5,299 bases of DNA from Limnoglobus sp. (GTDB lineage Bacteria; Planctomycetota; Planctomycetia; Gemmatales; Gemmataceae), in the NCBI GenBank assembly GCA_025353985.1, contig JANXNT010001378.1, positions 1-5,299 on the forward strand, given 5' to 3'. Within the stretch, counting starts at the first letter, position 1; the number at the start of each line of letters is the position of its first letter. Below are positions 4,309 through 5,299 of this stretch, piece by piece. The notes under the pieces are model-generated. The model saw only the letters and a list, made by a program, of their open reading frames with translations, was not told the origin of the DNA and ran no database searches. The translations under genes and the position numbers were made by a program.

Positions 4309-5299
4309 TTATGCCCCCCGGACGGCTTCGTCCCAAAGCGTTTTCGTACTGTGGTGGATCCGCGCGCCCACTTGCGTGATGACCTTCATGGCCAGCAGAT
4401 TCGCGCCACGGGCGGCGACATCGGGCCGTAGCCCTTGCGTGATCCCGTAGAGGAATGCCCCCGCGAACATGTCGCCCGCGCCGGTCAGGTCGATCGGCTT
4501 GCACGCATACGCGGGCACATGATATTCCGCGCCGCCGAACCGCACGAACGCGCCGTTCGGCCCATCGGTCACGACCGCGTTTGCCACGAGTTCCTTGAGC
4601 TTTGCGAACGCCTCTTCGGGCTTCTCGACACCCGCGATGGCACACGCTTCCGGTGCGTTGCAGAATAGCAGATCGCTTTGGCGAAGTGCCTCGTGGAACG
4701 CGGTGCCGAACACGGCGGGCACGAAGGCATCGGAGCACGTCAGCGCGATCTTCGTACCGGCCGCCTTGGCGACGGCAATCGCTTCTTTGATCGCCAATTG
4801 ACCCGTTTCGGGGTTCGCAAAGACGTAGCCTTCGATGAACAACCACTCGCTGTTTTGGATGCGTGTGGCATCGATGTGCCGGGCCGCCAGGTGGCTGGCG
4901 ACACCGAGGTGCGTGCGCATCGTGCGCTCGGCATCGGGTGTAATCACGCAGACACAGGTACCCGTTGCTTCGCCGCGAAGGATCGGGTTGCCGATGTCGA
5001 TGTTGAGTTTCTCGAACTCGGATGCGTAGTGCATTCCGTACTGGTCGTCGCCGACGCAACCGATGAACGCGCCCTTCCCACCGAGTTGCGATAGCGCGAT
5101 GACGCTATTCGCCACCGAGCCACCGCTGACGAGCGGCAGGTCGCGGTTGGCATCGTGAAAAGCGCGGAACAGGCTGTCTTGTTCGGCCTTCTCGACGAGA
5201 CGCATCGTGCCGCGCTCGAAGCCGAGCGGCGCAAATTCCGCATCGCTCAACTCCAGGAAGACGTCGACGATGGCATTTCCGATGCCGCAAAGATGATAC
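4309..5299 (-). CDS. PfkB-family carbohydrate kinase, adenosine kinase-like, 5' end beyond the window
   Basis: 329 codons are visible. The frame is open to the right edge, reading YHLCGIGNAIVDVFLE before the TTG at 5250, so the true start is outside, probably only a few codons away because family members begin just before this strand. Numbered from the first full codon, GGSVAN (59-64) is the first PfkB signature region, FIGCVGDD is at 78-85, RTMRTHLG at 125-132, NAPEA at 214-218, VTDGPNGA at 243-250 and DLTGAGD at 270-276, with D276 the expected catalytic base. The enzyme should phosphorylate a ribose-like hydroxyl with ATP. The overall pattern (GNAxVD start, GGSVANS, RTMxTxLG) is that of bacterial PfkB proteins annotated as adenosine kinases, but adenosine, another nucleoside or a sugar cannot be separated by eye. 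It is cotranscribed with thpR, which begins 2 nt after its stop. Confidence 0.92.
   Translation of the reverse strand, partial: YHLCGIGNAIVDVFLELSDAEFAPLGFERGTMRLVEKAEQDSLFRAFHDANRDLPLVSGGSVANSVIALSQLGGKGAFIGCVGDDQYGMHYASEFEKLNIDIGNPILRGEATGTCVCVITPDAERTMRTHLGVASHLAARHIDATRIQNSEWLFIEGYVFANPETGQLAIKEAIAVAKAAGTKIALTCSDAFVPAVFGTAFHEALRQSDLLFCNAPEACAIAGVEKPEEAFAKLKELVANAVVTDGPNGAFVRFGGAEYHVPAYACKPIDLTGAGDMFAGAFLYGITQGLRPDVAARGANLLAMKVITQVGARIHHSTKTLWDEAVRGA

Noticed and set aside
4307..5059. N-terminal 250-codon extension of thpR in the same frame
   Set aside because: It is Arg-rich out-of-frame reading of the PfkB kinase gene; the kinase motifs are in another frame and the ThpR family begins at the ATG at 4306.
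4309..5250. Kinase start at the TTG at 5250
   Set aside because: The frame continues upstream to the window edge with YHLCGIGNAIVDVFLE, which is the conserved first strand of the PfkB fold, so the start must lie outside.

Overview
The window looks like a chromosomal segment of a planctomycete, probably near the Gemmataceae. I infer this from four things: a DUF1559 prepilin-like protein, a type of secreted cysteine-containing small protein that I recall from Gemmata-like genomes, moderately high GC, and several proteins of types common in that phylum. No database search was possible, so the taxonomy is inference from family recognition.

Layout, left to right. A DUF1559 pseudopilin-like gene runs leftward and is cut by the left edge (1-759, minus). 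Behind it lies a 234-bp non-coding stretch with three perfect inverted repeats. Next is a small secreted protein of unknown function (994-1401, minus). It is divergent, across 146 bp, from an exported class I SAM-dependent methyltransferase with a strong Shine-Dalgarno site (1548-2273, plus). The methyltransferase converges on coaD, phosphopantetheine adenylyltransferase of coenzyme A synthesis (2309-2809, minus), and a strong hairpin terminator sits between them. A tRNA-Arg(UCU) gene without an encoded CCA lies only 14 nt upstream of the coaD start on the same strand. Divergent from the tRNA is a two-gene toxin-antitoxin-like module on the plus strand: a 97-aa HicB-like candidate antitoxin whose stop overlaps by 1 nt the start of a 143-aa PIN-domain (VapC-type) nuclease. 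The toxin gene ends 3 bp from the end of thpR, an RNA 2',3'-cyclic phosphodiesterase. thpR follows, by 2 nt, a PfkB-family (adenosine kinase-like) kinase that runs off the right edge.

How the genes relate. Most of the window is ordinary core and envelope content: CoA synthesis, a tRNA, nucleoside or sugar phosphorylation and RNA end processing. Secreted planctomycete-type proteins lie on the left. The parts that go beyond routine annotation are the antitoxin with a HicB-like fold paired with a PIN toxin, the very tight tRNA-coaD junction, the methyltransferase with a signal peptide, the pfkB-thpR pair, and the inverted repeats upstream of the DUF1559 gene. I found no CRISPR array, insertion sequence, prophage or clearly new multi-gene system.
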